A stretch of 64,000 bases of DNA, taken from contig CBDCIZ010000003.1 in NCBI GenBank assembly GCA_965217685.1, positions 3,348,001 through 3,412,000 of the forward strand, in the 5' to 3' direction. Made by a program: the position numbers and the translations under genes. Position 1 is the stretch's first letter; every line of letters begins with the position of its first letter. Origin of the DNA: Aurantimonas sp965217685. GTDB lineage: Bacteria; Pseudomonadota; Alphaproteobacteria; Rhizobiales; Rhizobiaceae. Shown in pieces: positions 1 to 8,744 of this stretch. Under the pieces are notes generated by a model. It saw only the letters and a program-made list of their open reading frames with translations, had not been told where the DNA came from and made no database searches.

Positions 1-1
1 A

Positions 2-655
2 CGGCTGCCCTATCCCGAATGGATCACCATCTCCTACGGGGCGCCGCTTCTGACGGTGGTCTTCGCCGCGGTCTTCCTCAAGGAGATCGTGCGGCTCTAC
101 CGTTGGACGGCCGTCCTGATCGGACTGGCCGGGATCACGGTCGTGACCCTGCCGAAGCTCACGCTCGGCGGCGAAGCGATGGAGAGCGGCCAGGCGATCG
201 GTATCGGCGCGGCGCTGATCTCCGCCGCCATTGCCGCGGTCGCGATGATCCAGATCCGGCGGCTGGTGCGCACCGAGAAGACCGCGACGATCGTCGTCTA
301 TTTCTCGCTGACCTCATCGGTCATCGCCTTGCTGTCGATCGTCTTCGGCTGGGTGGTTCCAAGCGCCGGGCAGGTGGCCCTGCTGGTGCTCGCCGGGCTC
401 TGTGGCGGGGTCGGGCAGTTGCTTCTGACCGCCTCGTACCGCTACGCCGACACCTCGACCATCGCGCCCTTCGAATACACCTCGTTGATCCTCGCCGTCG
501 CCATCGGCTATTTCGCCTTCGGCGAGGAGGCGAGCTGGACGACGCTTCTCGGCGCCGCGATCGTCATCTCGGCCGGCATCTTCATCATCTGGCGCGAGCA
601 CGCTTTGGGCCTCGAAAGGAGCAAGGCCCGGCGGGTGACGGCGCCGGGCGGCTGA
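2..655 (+). CDS. EamA/DMT-family transporter, 5' truncated by window edge
   Basis: This is the C-terminal part of an inner-membrane drug/metabolite (EamA) transporter. The frame is already open at base 2 and reads RLPYPEWITISYGAPLL before the first internal Met, so the true start lies upstream of the window. About 217 residues remain, with roughly six hydrophobic helices and the second EamA repeat ending near FIIWREHALG. The substrate cannot be inferred: the family exports metabolites or amino acids, and neighbours give no hint. The gene is followed by 143 non-coding bases before the PhoX gene on the same strand. Family assignment is good, function is open. Confidence 0.85.
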   Translation, partial: RLPYPEWITISYGAPLLTVVFAAVFLKEIVRLYRWTAVLIGLAGITVVTLPKLTLGGEAMESGQAIGIGAALISAAIAAVAMIQIRRLVRTEKTATIVVYFSLTSSVIALLSIVFGWVVPSAGQVALLVLAGLCGGVGQLLLTASYRYADTSTIAPFEYTSLILAVAIGYFAFGEEASWTTLLGAAIVISAGIFIIWREHALGLERSKARRVTAPGG

Positions 656-798
656 GCGCGACGCGCCGACCGTCTCGAAGGCGCAACGCCGGTTCCTTCG
701 TCATCGGCCTGTAATCGGCAAGCGTTAATCGATGCCTGGAAGCGTTCCAGATTGGAGCGCCCGTCACCCCATGGCGGCGAGAAAGGGCAAGGCTCGAA

Positions 799-2808
799 AT
801 GAACGAACGCATCACGCAGCAGGCTCACTTCAGGACCAGCCGCCTGGAAGCGGCCGACGGTCCCGGCCGCAATCTGACGTCCAGCCCGACGATGGGCGAG
901 ATCATCACCAGGCGATTCTCGCGCCGCGCATTTCTGCAAGGATCGCTGGCGGCGACGGCGATCGCCGCAACCGTATCGCCGATGGCGATGATGGCGGTCG
1001 GCGAGGCAAGGGCGCAGAACGGTGTGACGGCCTTCGACTTCAAGGAAATCACCGCAGGCGTCGATGCGAACCACCATGTGGCCGAGGGCTATGACGCGGA
1101 CGTGCTGCTGCGTTGGGGCGATCCGATCCTTGCCGATGCTCCCGACTTCGATCCGGGCAACCAGACGCCCGAAGCGCAGGAAAAGCAGTTCGGATACAAT
1201 AACGATTTCGTGGGTTACATCCCGATCGACGGCTCGTCCGAACACGGCTACCTCGTCGTCAATCACGAATACACCAACGAGCATCTGATGTTTCCGGGAA
1301 TCGTGACGCCGGCGGACGACGAACTGACGCCCGGCGGAACGGGCGAGATCACGATCGCTCCGGCCGACCTGAAGCGTGTCGACATCGAGATGGCCGCGCA
1401 TGGCGGCACCATCGTCGAAATCCGCAAGGAGGGCGGCAAGTGGCAGGTTGTGCGCGGCGGTGCCAACAACCGCCGCATCACGTCCAAGACGGACATGAAG
1501 ATGTCCGGACCCGCGGCCGGTCACGAACGATTGAAGACAGGTGCCGACGCCAGCGGGACCAAGGTCCTTGGCACGGTCAACAACTGCGCCGGCGGCGTGA
1601 CCCCGTGGGGCACCTACGTCATGGCCGAGGAAAACTTCCACGGCTATTTCATGGGCGAGCTGCCGGAGGGCCATCGCGAGGCGGCCAACTACAAGCGCTA
1701 CGGCGTGCCCGATGGTTCCTATGAATGGGGCAAGTTCCACGAGCGCTTCGACCTTTCGAAGGAGCCGAACGAGGCGAATCGTTTCGGCTGGGTCGTTGAG
1801 GTCGATGTCGAGGACCCGAACTCCACCCCGAAGAAGCGCACCGCCCTCGGTCGCTTCAAGCACGAGGGCGCCGAATCCATCGTCGCACCCGACGGCCGGG
1901 TCGTCTTCTATCTCGGGGACGACGAGCGCTTCGACTATGTCTACAAGTTCGTGACCGCCGGCAAATACGATCCGGGCGACCGCCTCGCGAACATGGACCT
2001 TCTGGACGACGGCACGCTCTATGCCGCAAAGTTCGACGACAACGGTACCCTCGAGTGGATGCCGCTCGTCCACGGCCAGGGGCCGCTGACGGTCGAGAAC
2101 GGCTTCGAGAGCCAGGCCGACGTTCTGATCGAGACGCGCAAGGCCGCCGATCTCCTTGAAGCGACGCCGATGGACCGGCCCGAGGACATCCAGCCGAACG
2201 GGTCCAACGGCAAGGTCTACGTCATGCTGACCAACAACACGAAGCGCGAAGAGGCGAACGCCGCCAATCCACGCGTCGATAACGCCTTCGGTCACATCGT
2301 CGAGATCGCCGAAGACGGCGGCGACTTCGCGGCGACGACCGGCAAGTGGGAAATTCTCGTCAAATGCGGCGATCCGTCGATCGCGGAGGTCGGGGCGACT
2401 TTCTCGACGGCGACCACCGAAAACGGCTGGTTCGGCATGCCGGACAATTGCGCAGTCGACAGCGACGGCCGGCTCTGGGTCTCGACCGACGGAAATTCGC
2501 CGGACAAGACGGGCCGCACCGACGGCTTGTGGGCGATGGACACGGAAGGCGCCGCGCGCGGAACCTCCAAGCTGTTCTACCGGGTGCCGGTGGGCGCCGA
2601 AATGTGCGGACCGCAGCCGACGCCGGACCTGGCAACGTTCTTCGTGGCGGTACAGCATCCCGGTGACGGGGGCGAGGATTGGGAAGGCTTCGGCCGCCCC
2701 TCCTATTACGAGGACCCGTCGACCCGATGGCCGGACTTCGACGACGCCATGCCCGTGCGGCCTTCGGTCGTCGCGATCACCAGGCAGGGCGGCGGCAAGA
2801 TCGCTTGA
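799..2808 (+). CDS. PhoX-family (DUF839) Tat-exported protein, putative alkaline phosphatase
   Basis: 669 residues, typical for the PhoX/DUF839 family of metal-dependent alkaline phosphatases that release phosphate from organic esters in the periplasm. A twin-arginine signal (SRRAFLQG, about residues 47-54) is followed by an Ala-rich hydrophobic stretch ending AEARAQ-like (VGEARAQ), so export folded through Tat is expected. Family hallmarks are GYLVVNHEYTNE, the TPWGTYVMAEENFHGYF block, VFYLGDDERFDYVYKF and PDNCAVDSDGRLWVSTDG. The long N-terminus before the Tat motif is unusual but common in this family. No pho box was recognised upstream. Many DUF839 proteins lack tested phosphatase activity, so the enzyme call is by family. 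Two strong hairpins follow the stop codon. Confidence 0.88.
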   Translation: MNERITQQAHFRTSRLEAADGPGRNLTSSPTMGEIITRRFSRRAFLQGSLAATAIAATVSPMAMMAVGEARAQNGVTAFDFKEITAGVDANHHVAEGYDADVLLRWGDPILADAPDFDPGNQTPEAQEKQFGYNNDFVGYIPIDGSSEHGYLVVNHEYTNEHLMFPGIVTPADDELTPGGTGEITIAPADLKRVDIEMAAHGGTIVEIRKEGGKWQVVRGGANNRRITSKTDMKMSGPAAGHERLKTGADASGTKVLGTVNNCAGGVTPWGTYVMAEENFHGYFMGELPEGHREAANYKRYGVPDGSYEWGKFHERFDLSKEPNEANRFGWVVEVDVEDPNSTPKKRTALGRFKHEGAESIVAPDGRVVFYLGDDERFDYVYKFVTAGKYDPGDRLANMDLLDDGTLYAAKFDDNGTLEWMPLVHGQGPLTVENGFESQADVLIETRKAADLLEATPMDRPEDIQPNGSNGKVYVMLTNNTKREEANAANPRVDNAFGHIVEIAEDGGDFAATTGKWEILVKCGDPSIAEVGATFSTATTENGWFGMPDNCAVDSDGRLWVSTDGNSPDKTGRTDGLWAMDTEGAARGTSKLFYRVPVGAEMCGPQPTPDLATFFVAVQHPGDGGEDWEGFGRPSYYEDPSTRWPDFDDAMPVRPSVVAITRQGGGKIA

Positions 2809-2833
2809 CCGGAAAGTCCTGAACGACCGCTGG

Positions 2834-2879
2834 CATGATGAGGGATGGCGGGAACCGGTTTTCCGCCTTTCTCATCATG
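2834..2879. terminator. Hairpin after PhoX gene, likely bidirectional terminator
   Basis: A 9-bp perfect outer stem CATGATGAG/CTCATCATG encloses a second stem GGCGG/CCGCC. The inner part (GGGAACCGGTTTTCCG) resembles the core of the tandem element at 58844-58957. It lies between the convergent PhoX and MFS genes. Confidence 0.6.
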
Positions 2880-2892
2880 TGACAAAACCAAG

Positions 2893-2939
2893 CGTTGAAG
2901 CGGTTATTCGATGTCATCGAATGTCGTCCCGCTTCAACG
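2893..2939. terminator. Nested inverted repeat between convergent genes
   Basis: Outer arms CGTTGAAGCGG (2893-2903) and CCGCTTCAACG (2929-2939) pair perfectly over 11 bp. Inside them ATTCGAT (2906-2912) pairs with ATCGAAT (2916-2922) across a 3-nt loop. There is no long T-run, so this may be a rho-independent terminator of weak type or an RNA-stabilising stem for either convergent transcript. Confidence 0.55.
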
Positions 2940-3007
2940 GATTCGGCGAAACGGGCGGTCCCGGCAGGCCGTCCGCTTTCGTTTGTTCACTCGACGGTCC
3001 GCAGGCT

Positions 3008-4315
3008 CTACTTGCCGACGGTCACGCCCTCGACGTCGTGATAGGTGCCGAGCCCCTCGGAGACGTTGGCCGCCTCGGCGCGCGGGTCGAGGTGGAAGCT
3101 CGCCAGCGTCTGGGTGCGGGCCAGCGGCACTGTCTGGAAGTCACCGCGCTGGTCGACCGGAACCGCCTGGCGGCGATAGGTCCGGTAGAAGGCGTAGCCG
3201 CCATACAGCACCGACGCCGTGCCGAGCGCCTGGAATATTCCCTGCGGACCGAAGGTTTCCATCAGGAACGCGGCGTAGATCGGCCCGACCATGGTCCCCG
3301 CGCCGTAGAGGATCAGCATGCCGCTCGATATCTTCACGAAGTCGGCGTCGGCCGCGTAGTCGTTGGCGTGGGCGACGGCGAGCGAATAGGTGGGATAGAC
3401 GATCCCGCCGAGGACGAAGGCGACGGCGAAATAGGAGAGCGAGCCGACACCATACTCGGACATGTAGACGGCCGCGACCGCCGCCGCGAAGCCGATCAGG
3501 CCGGCGACCGTCATGACGTAGCGCCGGTCGGTGCGGTCGGAGGCCCGGCCGAGCGGCACCTGGAAGACGATGCCGCCGGCCATCGCCGCCACCAGCAGCG
3601 TCGCGATCTCGGCGGTCGACATCCCGACCTTCTGGCCGAAGACCGGCGCCATGTTGTTCCACGAGCCGGACAGAACGCCGGCGAGCAGCACGCCGACCGC
3701 CGCGACCGGCGAATTCCTGAAGATCATCGGCAGGTCGATCTTCACCGTCGTCAGCGGCTTCGGCGACGGGGCCCGCGACAGGGCGGTCGGGATGACGGCC
3801 AGGGCGAAGAGGATCGCGCAGAGCATGAACGGGATGGTCAGTTCGGGCCGCGACAGCGGCATGACGTATTGCCCGCCCATCATCGCCGCCATGGTGACGA
3901 CCATGTAGAGCGAGAAGATCTGGCCGCGGCTTTCGTTGGTGACGCGCTCGTTGAGCCAGCTTTCGATGACCATGTAGGTGCCCGCCGTCGCAAAGCCGCC
4001 GAGCGCCCGGAACAGCAACCAGGCATAGGGATCGACCGCGATACCGCACAGCAGCGCGGAGATGGCGAGCGCGGCGGCGAGACTGGAGAAGGTGCGCACA
4101 TGGCCGGCGCTGCGCACCAGCATCGGCATGACCACGCATCCGGCGGTGAAGGCGATGGCATAGGCCGTGCCGAGCGCGCCGATCTGGTAGCTCGACCAGC
4201 CTTCGATCGAACCGCGGACCGGCAATAAAATGCCGATGAGGCCATTGCCGGCCATCAGGAAGAACGTCGAGCTCAAAAGCGCGACGATGGGCAGGATCTG
4301 GGTGGGCATCGGCAT
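3008..4315 (-). CDS. MFS transporter (YcaD/UMF2-like)
   Basis: 435-residue major facilitator permease with about twelve hydrophobic helices. Recognisable blocks are GLIGILLPVRGSIEGWSSYQ in the first helices, ESWLNERV after helix 4, and the mid-loop motif PLGRASDRTDRR characteristic of MFS loop 8-9. The pattern VIESWLNER...SLYMVV resembles the YcaD/UMF2-type subgroup of uncharacterised transporters. I chose the ATG at 4315 (MPMPTQ) over an in-frame TTG 24 bases upstream, because the TTG has no better ribosome site. The substrate is unknown. It converges on PhoX and lies upstream of, and co-directional with nothing closely linked; the next gene on the strand begins 135 bases below. Confidence 0.85.
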   Translation of the reverse strand: MPMPTQILPIVALLSSTFFLMAGNGLIGILLPVRGSIEGWSSYQIGALGTAYAIAFTAGCVVMPMLVRSAGHVRTFSSLAAALAISALLCGIAVDPYAWLLFRALGGFATAGTYMVIESWLNERVTNESRGQIFSLYMVVTMAAMMGGQYVMPLSRPELTIPFMLCAILFALAVIPTALSRAPSPKPLTTVKIDLPMIFRNSPVAAVGVLLAGVLSGSWNNMAPVFGQKVGMSTAEIATLLVAAMAGGIVFQVPLGRASDRTDRRYVMTVAGLIGFAAAVAAVYMSEYGVGSLSYFAVAFVLGGIVYPTYSLAVAHANDYAADADFVKISSGMLILYGAGTMVGPIYAAFLMETFGPQGIFQALGTASVLYGGYAFYRTYRRQAVPVDQRGDFQTVPLARTQTLASFHLDPRAEAANVSEGLGTYHDVEGVTVGK

Positions 4316-4474
4316 GGCGGGCGGCTTTCGGATCGTCAAGTCGATCCCGTCGCCCTCCCGTGCGGCCGGATCGTCTGCCTTGTTTATGGGCGGACAGCTA
4401 ATCTTTTCGGCATGATTTGGCGAGACCCGAATGCGAACTTCAAAGGCCGTTTTTCGAACAGTCGTTTGGCGCCT

Positions 4475-5404
4475 TCAGCCGGCGCCTGACTTGCCCTCGT
4501 CGAGGCGGGCCTTCACCGCCAGGAGATCCTGCCACGCGAACCTTTTTTGAGCCTGCTGCTTCAACAGATAGGACGGTGAGAGCATCGCCATTGCGTCGAT
4601 CGTCTGGCCGTCGCCGAGTCCGAAGATGTAGCTGGTCCATTGGCCGCGCGCCGACGTGATCGGGTCCTTCGTGTCGAGCAGGGTGCGCGCCGTGGAGCCG
4701 AAACAGACGAGGATGCGTGGCGCCACCAGCTCGATATGGCGCTGGACGAAGGGCAGGCAGATCTGCATCTCGGGCAGGGTCGGCGAGCGGTTTCCCGGCG
4801 GGCGCCAGGGCAGGATGTGGGTGCTGCGCACCGCGTCGCGCTCCAACCCGATGGCGTCAAGCATGCGGGTGAGCAACTGGCCCTGGCTGCCGACGAAGGG
4901 CGCCCCGGCCGTGTCCTCGTCGCGACCCGGCGGATCGCCGACCAGCATCAGCGCGGCCGTCCCGCTGCCCTCACCGAACACCGTGGAGCGGGCCGAGACC
5001 TTCAGATTGCAGCCCTCGAAGCTTTCGATCGCAGCTTGAAGCTCGGCGAGCGTCGTCGCGGAGCGGGCGTGTTCGCGGGCATCGGCGATGGCGATTTCGT
5101 CGGGCACCGCCGCGCGCGGCAGGGCAGACGGAGGATGCGGTTCGACCCCGGCACTGTTCGAGCGCGACGGCAGCGGCCGGCCGGGCGCCGTGTCGGCTTC
5201 GCCGCCGTCGGTCCGTGCCTCGCTCGCACGGCCCATGCCGCGCCGGGCGGCGCGCGAGTCCTTTTCGGCCTGCGTCTCGGCGAAGCGGTCCCGCGGCGCC
5301 TCCGAAAGAAAGGCGGTGACGCCGGCCGTGCGATACCATTCCAGCAGCGCGGCCGCGGCGTTCGTCGCGGCGTTCGTCAATGTGGGATCGAAGCTCGGCT
5401 GCAT
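4475..5404 (-). CDS. Family 4-like uracil-DNA glycosylase with altered active-site motifs
   Basis: 309 residues. The C-terminal 190 match the alphaproteobacterial family 4 uracil-DNA glycosylases, which excise uracil for base-excision repair: GCNLKVSA (Fe-S region), GDPPGRDEDTAGAPFVG (motif A), ILPWRPPGNRSPT, and a motif B region ending SYLLKQQAQKRFAWQDL. Family members normally read GExPG and HPxxLL; here the first is GDPPG and the His is Ser (SPSYLL). The first ~110 residues are Ala/Arg-rich and poorly conserved, also usual for this clade. It starts 9 bases after the recQ stop, so the two are probably one repair operon. The enzyme may be altered or inactive. Confidence 0.8.
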   Translation of the reverse strand: MQPSFDPTLTNAATNAAAALLEWYRTAGVTAFLSEAPRDRFAETQAEKDSRAARRGMGRASEARTDGGEADTAPGRPLPSRSNSAGVEPHPPSALPRAAVPDEIAIADAREHARSATTLAELQAAIESFEGCNLKVSARSTVFGEGSGTAALMLVGDPPGRDEDTAGAPFVGSQGQLLTRMLDAIGLERDAVRSTHILPWRPPGNRSPTLPEMQICLPFVQRHIELVAPRILVCFGSTARTLLDTKDPITSARGQWTSYIFGLGDGQTIDAMAMLSPSYLLKQQAQKRFAWQDLLAVKARLDEGKSGAG

Positions 5405-5413
5405 GGATATGCT

Positions 5414-7447
5414 CTAATTGCCGTCGGCCGTGTGTTTCAGCACGGCAAGGAAGACGTCGCCGTAGCGATCGAGCTTGGCCAGGCCGACGCCCGGAACGGC
5501 ATGGAGATCGTCGCGGGTGCGCGGATGGCGCTCGACCATCGCGCGAAGCGTCGCGTCGGAAAACACCATATAGGCCGGTAGCTGTTGTTCCTTGGCAAGC
5601 CGGCTGCGTTCTTTCCGCAAGGCTTCGAAGAGGTCGGTTTCGCCGGTCGACAGTCCTTCGGTCCTGGCACCGACGCGCTGGAAGCGTGTCTTGGTGCGGG
5701 CGCGGTCCTTGCGGAGCGTGACGTGCTGCTCGCCGCGAAACACCTCGCGTGCGGTCGGATCGAGTTTCAGGACGCCGTAGGAATCGTGATCGACGAAGAG
5801 GAAGCCCGCGGCGGTGAGCTGACGTGCGACCGACTGCCAGGTGTGGGCGTCGATGTCGCCTCCGGCACCGAAGACCGGCAGCTTCTCGTGGCCGGCGCCC
5901 GTCACCTTGTCGGTGGCCTTGCCGGTGAGGACGTCGATGACGTGACCGGCGCCGAAGCGCTCGCCGGTGCGGTAGACGGCGGCCATGAACTTGACCGCGG
6001 CGTCGGTGCCGTCCCAGGTCTCGACCGGCGACAGGCAGGTGTCGCAATTGCCGCAACCTCCCGGATGTGCCTCGCCGAAATGGCGCAGGATCGCCGCGCG
6101 TCGGCAGTCTGCGGTTTCGCAGATGGCGAGCAGCGCCTCGAGCTTGGCCCGCTCGACCCGCTTGATCGCCTCGTCGGCCCCGCCCTGGTCGATCATCCGC
6201 CGGCGCTGCACCATGTCCTGCATGCCATAGGCCATCCAGGCGTCGGAGGGCGCGCCGTCGCGGCCGGCGCGGCCGGTCTCCTGATAATAGGCCTCGACCG
6301 AGGACGGCAGGTCGAGATGGGCGACGAAGCGCACGTCCGGCTTGTCGATGCCCATGCCAAAGGCCACGGTCGCGACGAGACAGACGTCCTCGTCCTTCAG
6401 GAAGGCGTCCTGGTGCCTGGCCTTGGTCTCGGCCGGCATGCCGGCATGATAGGGCAGGGCGGTGACGCCGCTCTTGGTCAGCCAAGCGGCTGTCTCCTCG
6501 ACCTTGCGCCGCGACAGGCAGTAGACGATGCCGCTCGAGCCCTTGTGGTCTTCGAGAAAGGCCAGGAGCTGCTTCCTGGGATTGTCGCGCTCGACGATGG
6601 CGTAGCGGATGTTCGGGCGGTCGAAGCTCGTGGCGAAGACCGGCGCATGGGCAAGGCCCAGGCGCTCGATGATGTCGGCGCGCGTCGTCGGGTCCGCGGT
6701 GGCCGTCAGCGCGATGCGCGGCACACCGGGGAAAGCGTCGGCCAAGGTTTCGAGGCTGCGGTATTCGGGGCGGAAATCGTGGCCCCACTGGCTGACGCAA
6801 TGGGCCTCGTCGATGGCGAAGAGCGCGATCTTCAGGCGCGACAGGGTTCGACGGAATCCTTCTCCCGAAAGGCGCTCGGGCGTGACGTAAAGAAGGTCGA
6901 GCCGGCCGGCGACGAGATCGCGATAGACCACTTCGCGCGAAGCCTCGTCCATGGACGAGTTCATCGAGGCCGCATTGACCCCCGCCTGGCGCAGCGCCTC
7001 CACCTGATCGCGCATCAGGGCGATCAGCGGCGAGACGATGATGCCGACGCCCGGCCGGCAGAGGGCCGGGATCTGGTAGCACATGGATTTGCCGGCGCCG
7101 GTCGGAAACAGCACCACGGCGTCGCCGCCCGAAACGATCTGGTCGATGACCGCCGCCTGTTCGCCGCGAAAGGCCATGTGGCCGAAGACGTCGCGTAAGA
7201 CGTCGAGGGGCGTGCGCCCGACCCAGCTTGCGGTCTCGGGCTCGCGAGCAGTCGGCGCGAAGGCGCGGTCGTTGGCGGCAGGCTCGCCAGAATTTGCTCC
7301 CGCGTCGTGCGGCCTGTCGGCATAAAGCGACGGATCGAAATCGGCCGGATCGTGGCCCGGGCCGGGATCGTAGCCTTCGAACGGGTCGTCCTGATGCGGC
7401 GGCGCGCCGTCGTCCGGCGGGATCGGCCGGCTCATCGGCTGGGGCAT
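5414..7447 (-). CDS. recQ: ATP-dependent DNA helicase RecQ
   Basis: 677-residue 3'-5' DNA helicase of recombination and repair. Domains in order: an acidic, Pro-rich N-terminal extension of about 75 residues; RecA-like domains with Walker A FPTGAGKS, DEAH box IDEAHCVSQWGHDFRPEY and motif VI QETGRAGRDG; RQC with the zinc-binding Cys set (CRRAAIL...CGNCDTC); and a C-terminal HRDC domain (DLHAVPGVGLAKLDRYG). The ATG at 7447 was chosen because the frame above it lacks conservation and would run into the divergent gene at 7593. That leaves about 145 bases for two divergent promoters. Followed after 9 bases by the uracil-DNA glycosylase gene. Confidence 0.95.
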   Translation of the reverse strand: MPQPMSRPIPPDDGAPPHQDDPFEGYDPGPGHDPADFDPSLYADRPHDAGANSGEPAANDRAFAPTAREPETASWVGRTPLDVLRDVFGHMAFRGEQAAVIDQIVSGGDAVVLFPTGAGKSMCYQIPALCRPGVGIIVSPLIALMRDQVEALRQAGVNAASMNSSMDEASREVVYRDLVAGRLDLLYVTPERLSGEGFRRTLSRLKIALFAIDEAHCVSQWGHDFRPEYRSLETLADAFPGVPRIALTATADPTTRADIIERLGLAHAPVFATSFDRPNIRYAIVERDNPRKQLLAFLEDHKGSSGIVYCLSRRKVEETAAWLTKSGVTALPYHAGMPAETKARHQDAFLKDEDVCLVATVAFGMGIDKPDVRFVAHLDLPSSVEAYYQETGRAGRDGAPSDAWMAYGMQDMVQRRRMIDQGGADEAIKRVERAKLEALLAICETADCRRAAILRHFGEAHPGGCGNCDTCLSPVETWDGTDAAVKFMAAVYRTGERFGAGHVIDVLTGKATDKVTGAGHEKLPVFGAGGDIDAHTWQSVARQLTAAGFLFVDHDSYGVLKLDPTAREVFRGEQHVTLRKDRARTKTRFQRVGARTEGLSTGETDLFEALRKERSRLAKEQQLPAYMVFSDATLRAMVERHPRTRDDLHAVPGVGLAKLDRYGDVFLAVLKHTADGN

Positions 7448-7592
7448 GGAAAGTCTCCGGGAATCACTTCCGGCAAGTGTCCGCGATCCATCGCCAGGGC
7501 GCAACCGGCGCGCAAACGAATTGCATCGGCCGGGATGATCCGCCACAAACCGGGATACAACGAGTTTTGCCTTCGCTCGAGAGGAGTTCCAC

Positions 7593-8663
7593 ATGGCCAA
7601 GTCATCCTATCGCATCGCCGTGATCGCCGGCGACGGCATCGGCATCGAGGTGATGCCGGAGGGGCTGAGGGCGCTGGAGGCGGCGGGCGCTAAATTCGGG
7701 ATCGACTTCACCTTCGACCATTTCGATTTCGCCAGCTGCGATTACTACGCCCGGCACGGCAAGATGATGCCGGACGACTGGAAGGCGCAGATCGGCGGGC
7801 ATGACGCGATCTTCTTCGGCGCGGTCGGCTGGCCGGACACGGTGCCCGATCACATCTCGCTCTGGGGCTCGCTGCTGCTCTTCCGCCGCGAGTTCGACCA
7901 GTATGTCAATCTGCGCCCCGCCAGGCTGATGCCGGGCGTGAAATCGCCGCTCGCGGGCCGCGAGCCCGGCGACATCGACTTCTACATCGTGCGCGAGAAC
8001 ACCGAGGGCGAATATTCGGCGATCGGCGGGCGCATGTATGATGGCACCGAACGCGAGATCGTCATCCAGGAAACGGTGATGAGCCGCGTCGGCGTCGACC
8101 GGATTTTGAAATACGCCTTCGAGTTCGCCATGAAGCGCGATCGGAAGAAACTGACATCGGCGACGAAGTCCAACGGCATCTCGATCACCATGCCCTACTG
8201 GGACGAGCGCTTCGCCGAGATGAAGAAGTCCTATCCCGACATCGCGACGGACAAGTACCATATCGACATTCTGACGGCGCATTTCGTGCTGAACCCGGAT
8301 CGCTTCGACGTGGTCGTGGCGTCCAATCTCTTCGGCGACATCCTCTCGGATCTGGGCCCTGCCTGCACCGGCACGATCGGCATAGCCCCGTCGGGCAACA
8401 TCAACCCGGAGGGCAAGTTTCCCTCGCTCTTCGAGCCGGTGCACGGCTCGGCGCCAGACATCGCCGGCAAGGGAATCGCCAACCCGATCGGCCAGATCTG
8501 GGCCGGGGCGATGATGCTCGACCATTTCGGCCACCCCGATGCGGGCGCGGCGATCGTTGCGGCGATCGAAAAGACGCTCGCCGATCCCTCGACCCGGACC
8601 GGCGATCTCGGCGGCTCGGCGAGCACCGAAGCCTGCGGCAGGGCGGTCGCGGCGGCGATCTGA
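7593..8663 (+). CDS. Tartrate/D-malate-type dehydrogenase (IPMDH family)
   Basis: 356-residue NAD-dependent decarboxylating dehydrogenase of the isopropylmalate/isocitrate/tartrate family, acting in the cytosol on a 2-hydroxyacid such as tartrate or D-malate. Visible signatures are IAGDGIGIEV at the N-terminus, YVNLRPARLMPGV, the REN(T)EGEYS substrate loop (IVRENTEGEYSAIGG), the metal-binding region VVASNLFGDILSDLGP and the family end EPVHGSAPDIAGKG. The subgroup residues favour tartrate/malate dehydrogenase over LeuB, and no leu genes are adjacent. A good ribosome site GAGAGGAG precedes the ATG. A 13-bp hairpin follows the stop. Confidence 0.88.
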   Translation: MAKSSYRIAVIAGDGIGIEVMPEGLRALEAAGAKFGIDFTFDHFDFASCDYYARHGKMMPDDWKAQIGGHDAIFFGAVGWPDTVPDHISLWGSLLLFRREFDQYVNLRPARLMPGVKSPLAGREPGDIDFYIVRENTEGEYSAIGGRMYDGTEREIVIQETVMSRVGVDRILKYAFEFAMKRDRKKLTSATKSNGISITMPYWDERFAEMKKSYPDIATDKYHIDILTAHFVLNPDRFDVVVASNLFGDILSDLGPACTGTIGIAPSGNINPEGKFPSLFEPVHGSAPDIAGKGIANPIGQIWAGAMMLDHFGHPDAGAAIVAAIEKTLADPSTRTGDLGGSASTEACGRAVAAAI

Positions 8664-8678
8664 GGCACGACATGGGAG

Positions 8679-8711
8679 CGGACCGGGCCGCGTGATGCGC
8701 GGCCCGGTCCG
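8679..8711 (+). terminator. Terminator-like hairpin after the dehydrogenase gene
   Basis: Perfect 13-bp arms CGGACCGGGCCGC (8679-8691) and GCGGCCCGGTCCG (8699-8711) with a 7-nt loop. No clear T-tract follows. The next gene starts 33 bases later, so the stem may limit read-through. Confidence 0.6.
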
Positions 8712-8744
8712 GCGATCTCGAAGCGTGGAACCGGGAGTGGTACG

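Noticed and set aside
508..2658. 716-codon open frame on the minus strand opposite the PhoX gene
   Set aside because: Mirror frame produced by high GC; composition is His/Arg/Gly-rich with no family motif, while the plus strand has a complete PhoX protein.
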